64,000 nucleotides of DNA from positions 34,595-98,594 of the forward strand of contig NZ_JAUEDK010000012.1 of assembly GCF_030385785.1 (NCBI RefSeq), in the 5' to 3' direction. This DNA comes from Crenobacter oryzisoli. Its GTDB lineage: Bacteria > Pseudomonadota > Gammaproteobacteria > Burkholderiales > Chromobacteriaceae. The notes under the pieces are model-generated. The model made no database searches. It saw nothing but the letters and a program-made list of their open reading frames with translations, and was not told the DNA's origin. The position numbers and the translations under genes are program-made. Below, piece after piece: positions 38,589-48,178 of the stretch (its first letter is position 1; every line of letters starts with the position of its first letter).

Positions 38589-39659
38589 ATGGCAAAGCGC
38601 ACGATCATGGTGATGGCCGGTGGCACCGGCGGACACATCTTCCCGGGCCTCGCGGTCGCCAAGGAGTTGGCGGCGCGCGGCTGGGCAGTGATCTGGCTGG
38701 GTGCCGACGGCGGCATGGAAACGCGGCTGGTGCCGGAGCACGGCATCGAGATCGAGACGCTGAAGATTCGCGGCGTGCGTGGCAACGGTTTGTTGCGCAA
38801 GCTGACACTGCCGTTCGTGATGGTGCGGGCGCTCTTGAAGAGCGCCGTGGTGATCTTCAATCATCGCCCGGACATCGCAATTGGCTTCGGTGGCTACCCG
38901 GCGTTTCCGGGCGGCCTGATGTCGCGGCTGTTGTGGAAGCCGCTGGTGGTGCACGAGCAGAACTCGGTGGCCGGGCTGACCAACCGGGTGCTGTCCAAGA
39001 TCGCCAGCCGCACGCTGTTCGCTTTCCCCGGCGCGTTCCCGGGGGCGCAGGGCCTGGTCGGAAATCCGGTGCGCGCCGACATCGCCGCGCTGCCGACGCC
39101 GGCCGAGCGCTTCGCCGGCCGTAGCGGTCCGTTGCGCGTACTGGTGGTCGGCGGCAGCCTCGGCGCCAAGGTGTTCAACGACACCGTGCCGCAGGCGCTG
39201 GCGATGCTGGCCGAAAGCGAGCGTCCGCTGGTGGTGCATCAGGCCGGCGCGAAGCAGATCGAGGCGTTGCAGGCGAACTACCGGCAGGCCGGCGTGGCGG
39301 CTGACTGCCGTGCCTTTATCGCCGACATGGCGGCCGAATACGCCGCCGCCGACGTGGTGTTGTGTCGTGCCGGGGCGCTGACGGTGGCGGAACTTGCCGC
39401 CGCTGGCGTCGGCAGCCTGCTGGTGCCGTTCCCGCATGCGGTGGACGACCACCAGACCGGCAACGCGAAGTTCCTGGCCGATGCCGGTGCGGCACGGCTG
39501 GTGCAGCAGAAGGATTTCGACGCAGCGAGCCTCGCCGGTTGGCTGAGGGGGCTGAACCGGGCCGAGTGCCTGAGGATGGCCGAGGCGGCACGTGCCAAGG
39601 CCCTGACCGACGCGGCGGCGCGGGTTGCCGACGTGTGCGAACAACTGACGCAGGAATGA
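38589..39659 (+). CDS. murG: UDP-GlcNAc transferase MurG (lipid II synthase)
   Basis: 356-residue GT28 glycosyltransferase at the inner face of the membrane that converts lipid I to lipid II. G-loops GGTGGHIFPGLAVA near the start and GFGGYPAFPGGLMS near 100; donor-site region VLCRAGALTVAELAAAGVGSLLVPFPHAVDDHQ. ATG 38589 gives the family N-terminus (MAKRTIMVMAGG). Confidence 0.96.
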   Translation: MAKRTIMVMAGGTGGHIFPGLAVAKELAARGWAVIWLGADGGMETRLVPEHGIEIETLKIRGVRGNGLLRKLTLPFVMVRALLKSAVVIFNHRPDIAIGFGGYPAFPGGLMSRLLWKPLVVHEQNSVAGLTNRVLSKIASRTLFAFPGAFPGAQGLVGNPVRADIAALPTPAERFAGRSGPLRVLVVGGSLGAKVFNDTVPQALAMLAESERPLVVHQAGAKQIEALQANYRQAGVAADCRAFIADMAAEYAAADVVLCRAGALTVAELAAAGVGSLLVPFPHAVDDHQTGNAKFLADAGAARLVQQKDFDAASLAGWLRGLNRAECLRMAEAARAKALTDAAARVADVCEQLTQE

Positions 39660-39706
39660 TTTGTCTCGCGGCCAACCGGCGGCGGGGAAGGTGACAGAGA
39701 AGCAGC

Positions 39707-41095
39707 ATGAAACACAGGGTCAAACACATACATTTCGTAGGCATTGGCGGCGTTGGCATGTGCGGCATCGCCGAGGTGCTGCTCAACCTCGGCTACACCG
39801 TGTCGGGCTCCGACATGGCCGATGGCGTCGCGACCAAGCGGCTGGCCGAGGCCGGCGCGCGCGTGTTCTTCGGTCACGATGCGACCTATATCCAAAATGC
39901 CGACGTGGTGGTGACCTCCACGGCGGTGAAGGCGGACAACCCCGAGGTGCTGGCCGCGCGTGAGCGCGCCATCCCGGTGATCCCGCGTGCGATGATGTTG
40001 GCCGAGCTGATGCGCTTCAAGCAGGGCATCGCGATCGCCGGTACGCACGGCAAGACCACGACGACCAGCCTGACCGCGTCGGTGCTGGCGGCGGCCGGGC
40101 TCGACCCGACCTTCGTGATCGGCGGCAAGCTGACCGCGGCGAACAGCAACGCCCGACTCGGCACTGGCGATTTCCTGGTGGCCGAGGCGGACGAGTCGGA
40201 TGCGTCGTTCCTGCACCTAGCGCCGGTGATGGCGGTGGTGACCAACATCGACGCTGACCACATGGATACGTACGACCACAGCTTCGACAAGCTGAAGCAG
40301 GCCTTCGTCGACTTCCTGCACCGTCTGCCGTTTTACGGCCGCGCCGTTCTGTGCATCGACGACGCGAACGTGCGTGAGATCCTGCCGCAAGTGAAGAAGC
40401 CGGTGACCACCTATGGCCTCACGGATGACGCCGATGTCTATGCCGAGAACGTCGAGGCTGACGCCGGCCGGATGCGCTTCGAGGTGGTGGTAAAGAATGG
40501 TCTGCTCACCCGTTTCCCGGTGGTGCTGAACATGCCGGGTCGTCACAATGTGTTGAATGCCCTGGCCGCGATTGCGATCGGCATCGAATGCGGTGCCAGT
40601 GTCGAGGCGATCCAGAAGGGGCTGGCCGAATTCGCCGGCGTTGGCCGGCGCTTCCAGCGCTACGGCGAGGTGGCGATCGATGGCGGTCACTTCACGCTGG
40701 TCGACGACTACGGCCACCACCCGATTGAGATGGCGGCGACGCTCGCCGCGGTGCGCGGTGCGTTTCCGGACAGGCGACTGGTGCTGGCATTCCAGCCGCA
40801 CCGCTACACCCGCACCCGCGACCTGTTCGAGGACTTCGTCAAGGTGCTGTCGACCGTCGATGCGCTCTTGCTGACCGAGGTGTACGCCGCCGGCGAGGCG
40901 CCGATCGTTGCTGCTGACGGTCGCGCGCTGGCGCGTGCGGTGCGGGTCGGCGGTCGGGTCGAACCGGTATTCGTCGACGACATCGCTGCGCTGCCACAGA
41001 CCGTGTTCGATGTGGCACGTCCGGGCGACGTGGTGGTGACGATGGGCGCAGGGTCGATCGGCGCGGTGCCGGCCAAGCTGGTGGCCGCCCAGTAA
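39707..41095 (+). CDS. murC: UDP-MurNAc:L-alanine ligase
   Basis: 462-residue Mur ligase, the first amino-acid addition of the stem peptide. [17 protein letters not shown] near residues 6-22, ATP motif [12 protein letters not shown] near 113-124, DDYGHHP near 333. A GAGAAG ribosome-site-like stretch precedes ATG 39707. Confidence 0.96.
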   Translation: MKHRVKHIHFVGIGGVGMCGIAEVLLNLGYTVSGSDMADGVATKRLAEAGARVFFGHDATYIQNADVVVTSTAVKADNPEVLAARERAIPVIPRAMMLAELMRFKQGIAIAGTHGKTTTTSLTASVLAAAGLDPTFVIGGKLTAANSNARLGTGDFLVAEADESDASFLHLAPVMAVVTNIDADHMDTYDHSFDKLKQAFVDFLHRLPFYGRAVLCIDDANVREILPQVKKPVTTYGLTDDADVYAENVEADAGRMRFEVVVKNGLLTRFPVVLNMPGRHNVLNALAAIAIGIECGASVEAIQKGLAEFAGVGRRFQRYGEVAIDGGHFTLVDDYGHHPIEMAATLAAVRGAFPDRRLVLAFQPHRYTRTRDLFEDFVKVLSTVDALLLTEVYAAGEAPIVAADGRALARAVRVGGRVEPVFVDDIAALPQTVFDVARPGDVVVTMGAGSIGAVPAKLVAAQ

Positions 41096-41114
41096 AGACC
41101 AGTAGAAAGACAAG

Positions 41115-41137
41115 TAACCGGCCGGGGACGCCCGGCC
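41115..41137 (+). other. Hairpin in the murC-ddl gap
   Basis: GGCCGGG-GAC-GCCCGGCC folds into a compact stem in the 55-base gap; it is followed by TTAC, not a T-run, so it is more likely an RNA-processing or weak pausing site than a terminator. Confidence 0.4.
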
Positions 41138-41150
41138 TTACAGGATAGAA

Positions 41151-42068
41151 ATGAGCATGCAGCAGTTTGGCAAAGTGGCAGTGATGATGGGCGGTAGCTC
41201 GGCGGAGCGTGAGGTATCGCTGATGAGCGGTAGCGGCGTGCTGGCGGCGCTGCTGTCGCAGGGTGTCGACGCACACCCCTTCGATCCGGCCGAGAAACCG
41301 TTGGAGCACCTGAAGAGCGAGGGCTTCGACCGGGTGTTCAACATCCTGCATGGACCGTTTGGCGAGGACGGCACGCTGCAGGGCGCGCTCGAGACGCTGG
41401 GCATCCCGTATACCGGCTGCGGCGTGATGGCCTCGGCGATCTGCATGGACAAGTGGCGTACCAAACTGCTGTGGAAGGGTGCGGGCCTGCCGATCCCGGA
41501 TTTCGAGTTGCTGACCGACAACAGCGACTTCGATGCGATTGAGGCGAAGCTTGGCCTGCCGCTGTTCGTGAAGCCGTCGACCGAGGGCTCGAGCATCGGC
41601 GTGACCAAGGTGAAGAACCCTGGCGAATTGAAGGCGGCCTATGAAGAAGCGCGCAAGTTCGACCCGATCGTGATCGCGGAGCGTTTTATCGGTGGCGGCG
41701 AGTACACCTGCGCGATCGTCGACGACAAGGCCTACCCGACCATCAAGATCGAGCCGGCCACGGAGTATTACGACTATCAGGCCAAGTACTTCCGCGACGA
41801 CACGGTGTACCGCTGCCCGTCCGGACTGACGCCGGAGGTGGAGCAGCGGGCGCGCGAACTGTGCCTGGCGGCATTCCGGGTGCTCGGCTGCGCCGGCTGG
41901 AGCCGGGTGGACTTTTTGATGGACGAGGAGGGGGGAATCTACCTTCTCGAGGTGAATACCAACCCGGGCATGACTAGTCATAGCCTGGTGCCGATGGCGG
42001 CGCGTGCGGAGGGCCTCAGTTACGAGGACCTGTGTGTGAAGGTGCTGGCTGCGGCTCATGTGGGATAA
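41151..42068 (+). CDS. ddl: D-alanine:D-alanine ligase
   Basis: 305-residue ATP-grasp enzyme making the D-Ala-D-Ala dipeptide used by Mur[16 protein letters not shown] near 12-26, [13 protein letters not shown] near 65-77, [13 protein letters not shown] near 145-157 and [14 protein letters not shown] near the end. Overlaps ftsQ by 11 bases. Confidence 0.96.
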   Translation: MSMQQFGKVAVMMGGSSAEREVSLMSGSGVLAALLSQGVDAHPFDPAEKPLEHLKSEGFDRVFNILHGPFGEDGTLQGALETLGIPYTGCGVMASAICMDKWRTKLLWKGAGLPIPDFELLTDNSDFDAIEAKLGLPLFVKPSTEGSSIGVTKVKNPGELKAAYEEARKFDPIVIAERFIGGGEYTCAIVDDKAYPTIKIEPATEYYDYQAKYFRDDTVYRCPSGLTPEVEQRARELCLAAFRVLGCAGWSRVDFLMDEEGGIYLLEVNTNPGMTSHSLVPMAARAEGLSYEDLCVKVLAAAHVG

Positions 42069-42786
42069 CCACCAGGCGCTTAGGGGCCTGGCGAATGCGC
42101 TGAGGCTGGCGGCGCTGGCGATGCTGTTGTACGCCGGTGGTTTCTGGCTGGTGCACTCGCCCTTGTTCCCGGTGCGTTCGATCTATATCCAGGGCGCGCT
42201 GAAGAGGGTGACGCCGGTGCAGTTGAAGTACATCGCCGAGCACGAGTTGGCCGGCACGTTCTTTACGCTGGACATCGACAAGACCCGCGCGGCGTTTCAG
42301 AAGCTGCCGTGGGTGCGCGATGCGCAGGTGCGCCGCCGTTGGCCGGATGCGTTGTTCATCACGGTGGAAGAACATGTCGCCCTGGCGCGCTGGGGCGAGA
42401 ACGGGCTGATCGACACCAACGGCGAGTGGTTCGACGCGGCGAGTGATCAGAACCTGCCGGTGCTGATCGGGTCGGCAGGCAGCGAGAAGACGCTGGCGAC
42501 GGCACTGCCGAAGATCCAGCAGGCGCTTTCGCGTTCCGGCCTGAGCGCCGTGCAGGTGGAAATGTCGGCGCGCGGCGCATGGCGTGTCGAACTGTCGAAC
42601 GAGATTCGGCTCGAATTGGGCCGCGACGACGTAGAGGCGCGGGCGCGTCGCTTCGCCGAGTACTGGAAGGGAAACCTGGCAGCGCTGCCGTACAAGATTG
42701 AGTACGTGGATATGCGTTACCCGAATGGATTCGCCGTGCGGATGCCGGATTACAAGGGCACCCCGGCGCACAAGACAAAGCCTTAA
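42058..42786 (+). CDS. ftsQ: Cell division protein FtsQ
   Basis: 242-residue bitopic divisome protein: membrane helix about 16-36, then the POTRA-like domain ([31 protein letters not shown]) and the FtsQ beta domain ([15 protein letters not shown] near the end). It connects the FtsLB complex to FtsA/FtsZ-stage assembly. Confidence 0.94.
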   Translation: MWDNHQALRGLANALRLAALAMLLYAGGFWLVHSPLFPVRSIYIQGALKRVTPVQLKYIAEHELAGTFFTLDIDKTRAAFQKLPWVRDAQVRRRWPDALFITVEEHVALARWGENGLIDTNGEWFDAASDQNLPVLIGSAGSEKTLATALPKIQQALSRSGLSAVQVEMSARGAWRVELSNEIRLELGRDDVEARARRFAEYWKGNLAALPYKIEYVDMRYPNGFAVRMPDYKGTPAHKTKP

Positions 42787-42801
42787 GTGTTGGAGCGACA
42801 G

Positions 42802-44040
42802 GTGAGCAAAGCTAAGGAAAGCAAAAACATGCTGGTGGGTCTGGACATCGGCACCTCGAAGATCGTAGCGATCGTTGCCGAGGTGCTCGATGAGGGCCAG
42901 ATCAACATCGTCGGCATGGGCCAGACCCCGTCGCGCGGTCTGAAGCGCGGCATGGTGGTCAACATCGAATCCACCGTGCAGGCGATCCAGCGAGCGCTGG
43001 AAGAGGCCGAGCTGATGGCCGACTGCAAGATTCACGAGGTGTTCACCGGCATCGCCGGTAGCCACATCAAGAGCGTGAACTCGCACGGCATGGTGGCGAT
43101 CAAGGATCGCGAAGTCACCCAGATGGACATCGATCGCGTGATCGAGACCGCCCGGGCCGTGACGATCCCGCCGGATCACCAGGTGCTGCACATCCTGACG
43201 CAGGAATACAGCATCGACGGCCAGGAAGGCGTGCGCGAGCCGCTCGGCATGAGCGGCGTGCGGCTGGAGACCCGCGTGCACATCGTTACTGGCGCGGTGT
43301 CGGCGGCCCAGAACGTCGGCAAGTGCGTGCGCCGTTGCGGCCTGGAAGCGGCCGACCTTGTGCTGCAGCCGATGGCGTCGGCGATGGCGGTGCTGTCCGA
43401 GGACGAGAAAGACCTGGGCGTGTGCCTGATCGACATCGGCGGCGGTACCACCGATATCGCGGTGTACACCAATGGCGCGATCCGCCACACCGCGGTGATC
43501 CCGATCGCCGGCGACCAGATCACCAGCGACATCGCGATGGCGCTGCGCACCCCGACCAAGGAAGCCGAGGACATCAAGATCCAGCACGGTGTGGCGCTGG
43601 TGTCCCTGACCGAGCCGGGTCAGATGATCGAGGTACCTGGCGTGGGCGAGCGCGGTCCGCGCCAGATGTCGCGCGTGACCCTGGCCGAGGTGATCGAGCC
43701 GCGTGTCGAGGAGCTGTTCCAACTGGTGCAGCTCGAGCTGCGCCGTTCCGGCTTTGAGGAGCTGTTGTCGTCGGGCGTGGTGCTGACCGGCGGCGCGGCG
43801 ATGATGCCGGGCATGGTCGAATTGGCCGAAGAGGTGTTCCACCTGCCGGTGCGTATCGGTGCGCCGAAGTACGTCGGCGGTCTGGCCGAAGTAGTGAAGA
43901 ATCCGCGTTTCTCGACCGGCGTCGGCCTGCTGATGTATGGCAAGGACCAGACGCAGATCCAGGTAGGGCCGAAGGTGGAGGCGGGCAGCATCGGTTCGAT
44001 GTTCTCCAAGATGAAAGCATGGTTTGCCGGCAATTTCTGA
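42802..44040 (+). CDS. ftsA: Cell division protein FtsA
   Basis: 412-residue actin-like protein tethering FtsZ to the membrane. LDIGTSKIVAIV near 14-25, DIGGGTTDIAVYTNG near 210-224, TGGAAMMPGM near 330-340, and a C-terminal amphipathic tail (GSMFSKMKAWFAGNF). GTG 42802 is preferred because GGAG lies six bases upstream; a GTG at 42787 also is in frame. Confidence 0.96.
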   Translation: MSKAKESKNMLVGLDIGTSKIVAIVAEVLDEGQINIVGMGQTPSRGLKRGMVVNIESTVQAIQRALEEAELMADCKIHEVFTGIAGSHIKSVNSHGMVAIKDREVTQMDIDRVIETARAVTIPPDHQVLHILTQEYSIDGQEGVREPLGMSGVRLETRVHIVTGAVSAAQNVGKCVRRCGLEAADLVLQPMASAMAVLSEDEKDLGVCLIDIGGGTTDIAVYTNGAIRHTAVIPIAGDQITSDIAMALRTPTKEAEDIKIQHGVALVSLTEPGQMIEVPGVGERGPRQMSRVTLAEVIEPRVEELFQLVQLELRRSGFEELLSSGVVLTGGAAMMPGMVELAEEVFHLPVRIGAPKYVGGLAEVVKNPRFSTGVGLLMYGKDQTQIQVGPKVEAGSIGSMFSKMKAWFAGNF

Positions 44041-44106
44041 GCCGCCGGCAGACTTCGGGTAACGAGGCTCGGGTGTGAACGCTCAGTTCCAACGAGGAGA
44101 GTGAAG

Positions 44107-45291
44107 ATGAGCATGGTTTTTGAGGTAATGCAGGAGACCGCCCAGGAGGCGGTCATCAAGGTGATCGGCGTTGGCGGCGGAGGCTGCAACGCGATCGACA
44201 ACATGATCGAGGGCACACTGCGCGGTGTGGAGTTCATCTGCGCCAACACCGACGCGCAGTCGCTCAAGCGCAACCGCGCCTCGATCCGCCTGCAGCTGGG
44301 CACCACGCTGACCCGTGGCCTGGGCGCTGGCGCCAACCCTGAAGTGGGCCGCAACGCCGCGCTGGAAGACCGCGAGCGTATCGCCGATGCGCTGCGTGGC
44401 GCCAACATGGTGTTTATCACCGCCGGCATGGGCGGTGGCACCGGAACCGGCGCCGCACCGGTGGTGGCTGAAGTGGCCAAGGAGCTGGGCATCCTGACCG
44501 TGGGCGTGGTGACCCGTCCGTTCCAGCACGAAGGCAAGCGCCAGAGCGTGGCGCAGGCCGGCATCGAAGACCTGAAGAAGCACGTTGACTCGCTGATCGT
44601 GATCCCGAACGACAAGCTGATGGAAGTACTGGGCGAAGACATCACCATGCGCGAAGCCTTCCGCGCCGCCGACGACGTGCTGCGCGGCGCCGTGGCCGGC
44701 ATCGCCGAAGTGATCACCTGCCCGGGCCTGATCAACGTCGACTTCGCCGACGTGCGCACCGTGATGAGCGAGATGGGCCTGGCGATGATGGGGTCCTCGC
44801 ACGCTGCCGGCATCGACCGCGCTCGCGTAGCCGCTGAACAGGCCGTGGCCAGCCCGCTCTTGGACAACATCACCCTGGACGGCGCCCGCGGCGTGCTGGT
44901 GAACATCTCGACCGCGCCGGGCTGCCTGAAGATGAGCGAATACCGCGAGATCATGGGCATCGTGCGTCAGTACGCCGACGATGAGGCGCAGATCAAGTTC
45001 GGTACCGCCGAAGTGGAAGACATGCCGGAAGACGCGATCCGCGTGACGCTGATCGCCACCGGCCTGGGCTCGAAGAAGCCGCAGCGCGACGAGCGTCCGG
45101 ACTACATCAAGATCGTGAAGACCGGCACCGACGACCGAGCGGTCGAGGTGATTGACTACAACGATCTGGATGTGCCGGCGGTGATGCGTCAGAGCGGCCG
45201 TCGTTCGGCCCCGCTGTCGACCGATTTCTCCAATCCGGAGGTGAGCGAGTCGTACGATATCCCGGCGTTCCTGCGCAAGCAGGCAGATTGA
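44107..45291 (+). CDS. ftsZ: Cell division GTPase FtsZ
   Basis: 394-residue tubulin homologue forming the Z ring. IGVGGGGCNAIDNM near 20-33, the tubulin signature GGGTGTGAAPVVAE near 108-121, and the conserved C-terminal peptide DIPAFLRKQAD that binds FtsA and other partners. The strong GAGGAG ribosome site ahead of ATG 44107 decides the start. Confidence 0.98.
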   Translation: MSMVFEVMQETAQEAVIKVIGVGGGGCNAIDNMIEGTLRGVEFICANTDAQSLKRNRASIRLQLGTTLTRGLGAGANPEVGRNAALEDRERIADALRGANMVFITAGMGGGTGTGAAPVVAEVAKELGILTVGVVTRPFQHEGKRQSVAQAGIEDLKKHVDSLIVIPNDKLMEVLGEDITMREAFRAADDVLRGAVAGIAEVITCPGLINVDFADVRTVMSEMGLAMMGSSHAAGIDRARVAAEQAVASPLLDNITLDGARGVLVNISTAPGCLKMSEYREIMGIVRQYADDEAQIKFGTAEVEDMPEDAIRVTLIATGLGSKKPQRDERPDYIKIVKTGTDDRAVEVIDYNDLDVPAVMRQSGRRSAPLSTDFSNPEVSESYDIPAFLRKQAD

Positions 45292-45389
45292 TAGTTTTGC
45301 GCTATTGAGTGGCTTGCGGCAATCAATAAGTTACCGGGTCGCGCTGTGTTAACATCAGCGTATCCGTCTTATTGCCCGTCGCGATTACC

Positions 45390-46304
45390 ATGATCCAGCA
45401 GCGCACGCTATCTCAGCCCATCAGTGCTACCGGCGTAGGCCTTCACTCCGGCGAGCGGGTATTGCTCGTGATGAAGCCGGCCGCGCCTGATGCGGGCATC
45501 ACTTTCCGTCGCACCGACCTGCCCGAGCCGGTCGATGTGAAAGTGCAGCCTTCGCTCGTGAACGACACGCGTCTCTCCTCGACGCTGGTAACCGATACCG
45601 GCGTGCGTGTCGGCACGATCGAGCACCTGATGTCCGCCATTGCCGGGCTGGGCCTCGATAATCTGCTGATCGAGGTGGGCGCGGCGGAGATTCCGATCAT
45701 GGATGGCTCCGCCGCCCCGTTCATCTACCTGCTGCAGAGTGCGGGCATCGTCGATCAGACGGTGCCCAAGCGTTTCATCCGCATCCTCAAGCCGATCGAA
45801 GTGGTCGAAGGCGACAAATGGGTGCGGCTCGAACCGCACGACGGCTTCAAGGTGACGCTGTCGATCGAGTTCAACCATCCGGCGTTCAATCAGGCGCCGC
45901 AGACCGTGGCGATCGATTTCGCCCACCATTCCTACATCGAGGAAATCAGCCGCGCCCGCACCTTCGGCTTCATGCACGAGGTCGAGTACATGCACAGCCA
46001 CGGGCTGGGTTTGGGCGGCAGCCTCGACAACGCGATCGTGATCGACGACGAGTACGTGCTCAATCCGGAGGGGCTGCGCTTCCCGGACGAGTTTGTGCGT
46101 CACAAGATTCTCGATGCGATCGGCGACCTGTACGTGATCGGCCATCCGCTGATCGGTGCCTTCTCCGGCCACAAGTCCGGCCATGCGATGAACAACAAGC
46201 TGCTGCGCGTGCTGTTGGCTGTGCCTGATGCCTGGGAATACGTCAGCTTCACCGACCCGACCCAGGTGCCGTCGAGCTTTCACCGCCTTCCGGACGTGGG
46301 TTGA
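45390..46304 (+). CDS. lpxC: UDP-3-O-acyl-N-acetylglucosamine deacetylase
   Basis: 304-residue zinc deacetylase committing to lipid A synthesis. ATGVGLHSG near the N-terminus, [14 protein letters not shown] with the first Zn-binding His near 78, [15 protein letters not shown] and [15 protein letters not shown] with the other zinc ligands and catalytic His near 265. ATG 45390 (MIQQRTLSQ) is the standard family start. It follows ftsZ at 98 bases, the usual end of this cluster. Confidence 0.97.
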   Translation: MIQQRTLSQPISATGVGLHSGERVLLVMKPAAPDAGITFRRTDLPEPVDVKVQPSLVNDTRLSSTLVTDTGVRVGTIEHLMSAIAGLGLDNLLIEVGAAEIPIMDGSAAPFIYLLQSAGIVDQTVPKRFIRILKPIEVVEGDKWVRLEPHDGFKVTLSIEFNHPAFNQAPQTVAIDFAHHSYIEEISRARTFGFMHEVEYMHSHGLGLGGSLDNAIVIDDEYVLNPEGLRFPDEFVRHKILDAIGDLYVIGHPLIGAFSGHKSGHAMNNKLLRVLLAVPDAWEYVSFTDPTQVPSSFHRLPDVG

Positions 46305-46486
46305 TGTTCTGGCTGTTGCGGATGTGGCTGTTGGCGGTGATCCTGATCGTCGGTTGGGCGATCACCTGCTACATGCTGACGCGCAACCGCGAGTATCTGT
46401 ACCGGGCCAGGCTGGCGATCCGCTGGTCGGCCTACGTCGCCGGCCTGGTAGCCTTGTTTTGGGTTGCCCGGCGCTTCCTGCTGTAA
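46304..46486 (+). CDS. Small two-helix membrane protein
   Basis: 60-residue product with two membrane segments (about 3-25 and 42-56) separated by a basic loop (TRNREYLYRARLAIRW). It starts at the TGATG junction with the lpxC stop, so it is translationally coupled to lpxC. Family not recognised. The overlap and hydrophobic pattern make it a likely real gene. Confidence 0.65.
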   Translation: MFWLLRMWLLAVILIVGWAITCYMLTRNREYLYRARLAIRWSAYVAGLVALFWVARRFLL

Positions 46487-46554
46487 CACCTCCTGCCTCG
46501 CTGCCATTCCGGTAGCCCGCTACACTGTAGAGCATCGTGTAACGAGGAATCCCC

Positions 46555-47034
46555 ATGTCTGAACTGACTCATTTCGACGCCTCCGGCCAGGCCCACATGG
46601 TCGACGTCGGCGCCAAGGCCGATACCGCACGCCGCGCAGTGGCCGAGGGCCATATCCGCATGCAGCCGGCCACCTTTGCGCTGGTGCAGAGCGGTAGCCA
46701 CAAAAAGGGCGACGTGATCGGCATTGCCCGGCTTGCCGCGATCATGGCGAGCAAGCGCACTGCCGACCTGATCCCGCTGTGTCACCCGATCGCGCTGACC
46801 CGGGTGGCGGTGGAGCTGGAGCTGCTTGAGGCAGCACACGCGGTGCGCATCGTGGTGACCGCCGAGACGGTCGGCAAGACCGGGGTGGAGATGGAGGCGC
46901 TGACGGCGGTCAACGTCGGCCTGTTGACCATTTACGATATGTGCAAGGCGGTCGATCGCGGCATGGAGATCGGCGGCGTGCGCTTGCTGGAGAAGGAAGG
47001 CGGCAAGTCCGGCCACTGGAAGGTCGAAGGCTAA
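46555..47034 (+). CDS. moaC: Cyclic pyranopterin monophosphate synthase
   Basis: 159-residue enzyme of molybdenum cofactor synthesis that acts after MoaA to give cyclic pyranopterin phosphate. Conserved [16 protein letters not shown] at the start, PLCHPIALT in the middle and [27 protein letters not shown] near 110-140. The last about 110 bases are present a second time, diverged, at 52246-52358, where they are joined to the next chromosomal gene. See the island finding. Confidence 0.95.
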   Translation: MSELTHFDASGQAHMVDVGAKADTARRAVAEGHIRMQPATFALVQSGSHKKGDVIGIARLAAIMASKRTADLIPLCHPIALTRVAVELELLEAAHAVRIVVTAETVGKTGVEMEALTAVNVGLLTIYDMCKAVDRGMEIGGVRLLEKEGGKSGHWKVEG

Positions 47035-47142
47035 CTGTCTGTTTTTTTGAAACAGCTAGCTGTTGTGGCAAAGCCAGTTGACCGATGAGGCTGGCTGGCT
47101 TGTTGCCGGTTCGTTGACCCAACCCGCTGAAATTCACTTCTT

Positions 47143-47159
47143 GTCCCTCGTTTGTCCCA
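47143..47159 (+). other. Candidate integrase arm site, left
   Basis: TGTCCCTCGTTTGTCCC, 109 bases after the moaC stop. It matches the right-end motif at 52157 in 14 defined positions with an identical 3-base gap. Confidence 0.4.
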
Positions 47160-47555
47160 ACGAGGTGCCCCAATGGCTTCAATCATCCGCCAGGGCGGCG
47201 ATGTAGGGTTGAGCTTCCACTTCCCCCACTAGTCATCCCTTTGCCAGGCCGGGATACGGACTTGCAGGACTTTTTGCCGGTGTGACTGCCTGCTGAAGTC
47301 AGGCCCGGGCCATTCCAGATTGGCCAATCTCAGAAGGTTCTCTTGCCAATCGTCTGTCACAGCGTCAGATCGAACGGGTAGTTGATTGTCGAACTGAATG
47401 ACCGCATCGGAGAAGGCGGGCTGGCTACCTCGTTTGACCATGTTTCTATCCAGCCTGAGCTTCCCATGGGTCTTGAGAGCGGTGCTATCGATTTGCCAGT
47501 AGGTGTCTTGCTCTTGTGAGGGCGGGGTTTTCTCATGGTGTCTTTTTAGCGGCAC
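47160..47555 (-). pseudogene. Degenerate IS5-family transposase fragment
   Basis: A 108-codon minus frame (47229-47555) contains KRGSQPAFSDAVIQ and LLRLANLEWPGPDFSRQSHRQKVL, which match the N-terminal part of IS5-type transposases. The typical middle of that block (the LTLKVLFGLPLRQTTGFVE-like stretch) is altered, and the frame stops early. Related codons (GEWKLN-like) continue in another frame towards 47200. No terminal inverted repeats or DDE triad are visible. Confidence 0.5.
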
Positions 47556-48178
47556 CGCTCGGCATGGACGATTTATTCAGCAAAGTCCCTCTATAAAGCA
47601 AATTTACGCGCATTGGCTGACAGGCCGAGGGGGACAATTTTAGTCGCTCATGACCTGGCGAACAGGTCATCGCCCACCCGTTGGCTATGGGCAAACGCAT
47701 GCTGCTCGAACGTCTGGCACTCGTTGGTTGACGGTCGTCATGTCACATCGCGGCTGAGGATGTGTGAGAACGCCTTGCCACCTAGACTATATGTACGCGC
47801 GCAGGCAGGCAGCCGGAGACGCGACTCACGGGGGGGGAAACGGCTTACAAGGCGGCTTACAAGGCGATGGCCTTGTTGAAAAGGCAAGCCAGTCAGGCTC
47901 GTTGACGAGTCCGTCGATGACGGGGGCAGGCTAGGCTCTCTCGGCTGCGGAGGCGACGGGCCTTAGTAGGCAGGACGCCCTTGCAAATCGCCGCCTGGTT
48001 CTGACCCCCGACGGCTTTCACCGCTGACATGTGCCTTGAACTGCGGGGGGCAATGCGGGCGAATGCCCACTCTACTTGAGGTTCGCGGCATTCCTGAGCG
48101 GATGCCCCTGCATGGCTTGACCCAGACCAAGGCGGGAAGCCGTTCACGTACCACGGTGAGATGAAAGGAGCGAAGGAG
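47556..48178. other. Gene-free part of the island
   Basis: About 620 bases with no supported gene. A 12-bp tandem direct repeat (GGCTTACAAGGC twice) lies at about 47841-47866. Short open frames here lack ribosome sites and family resemblance. The last 100 bases probably hold the promoter of the DUF2252 gene. Confidence 0.4.

Noticed and set aside
42016..43842. 608-codon minus-strand frame opposite ftsQ/ftsA
   Set aside because: His/Arg/Gln-rich low-complexity translation, antisense to two clear genes.
47613..47879. 88-codon plus-strand frame in the island
   Set aside because: No ribosome site, no family resemblance, and a basic low-complexity tail (RRLTRRLTRR) made by a short tandem repeat.
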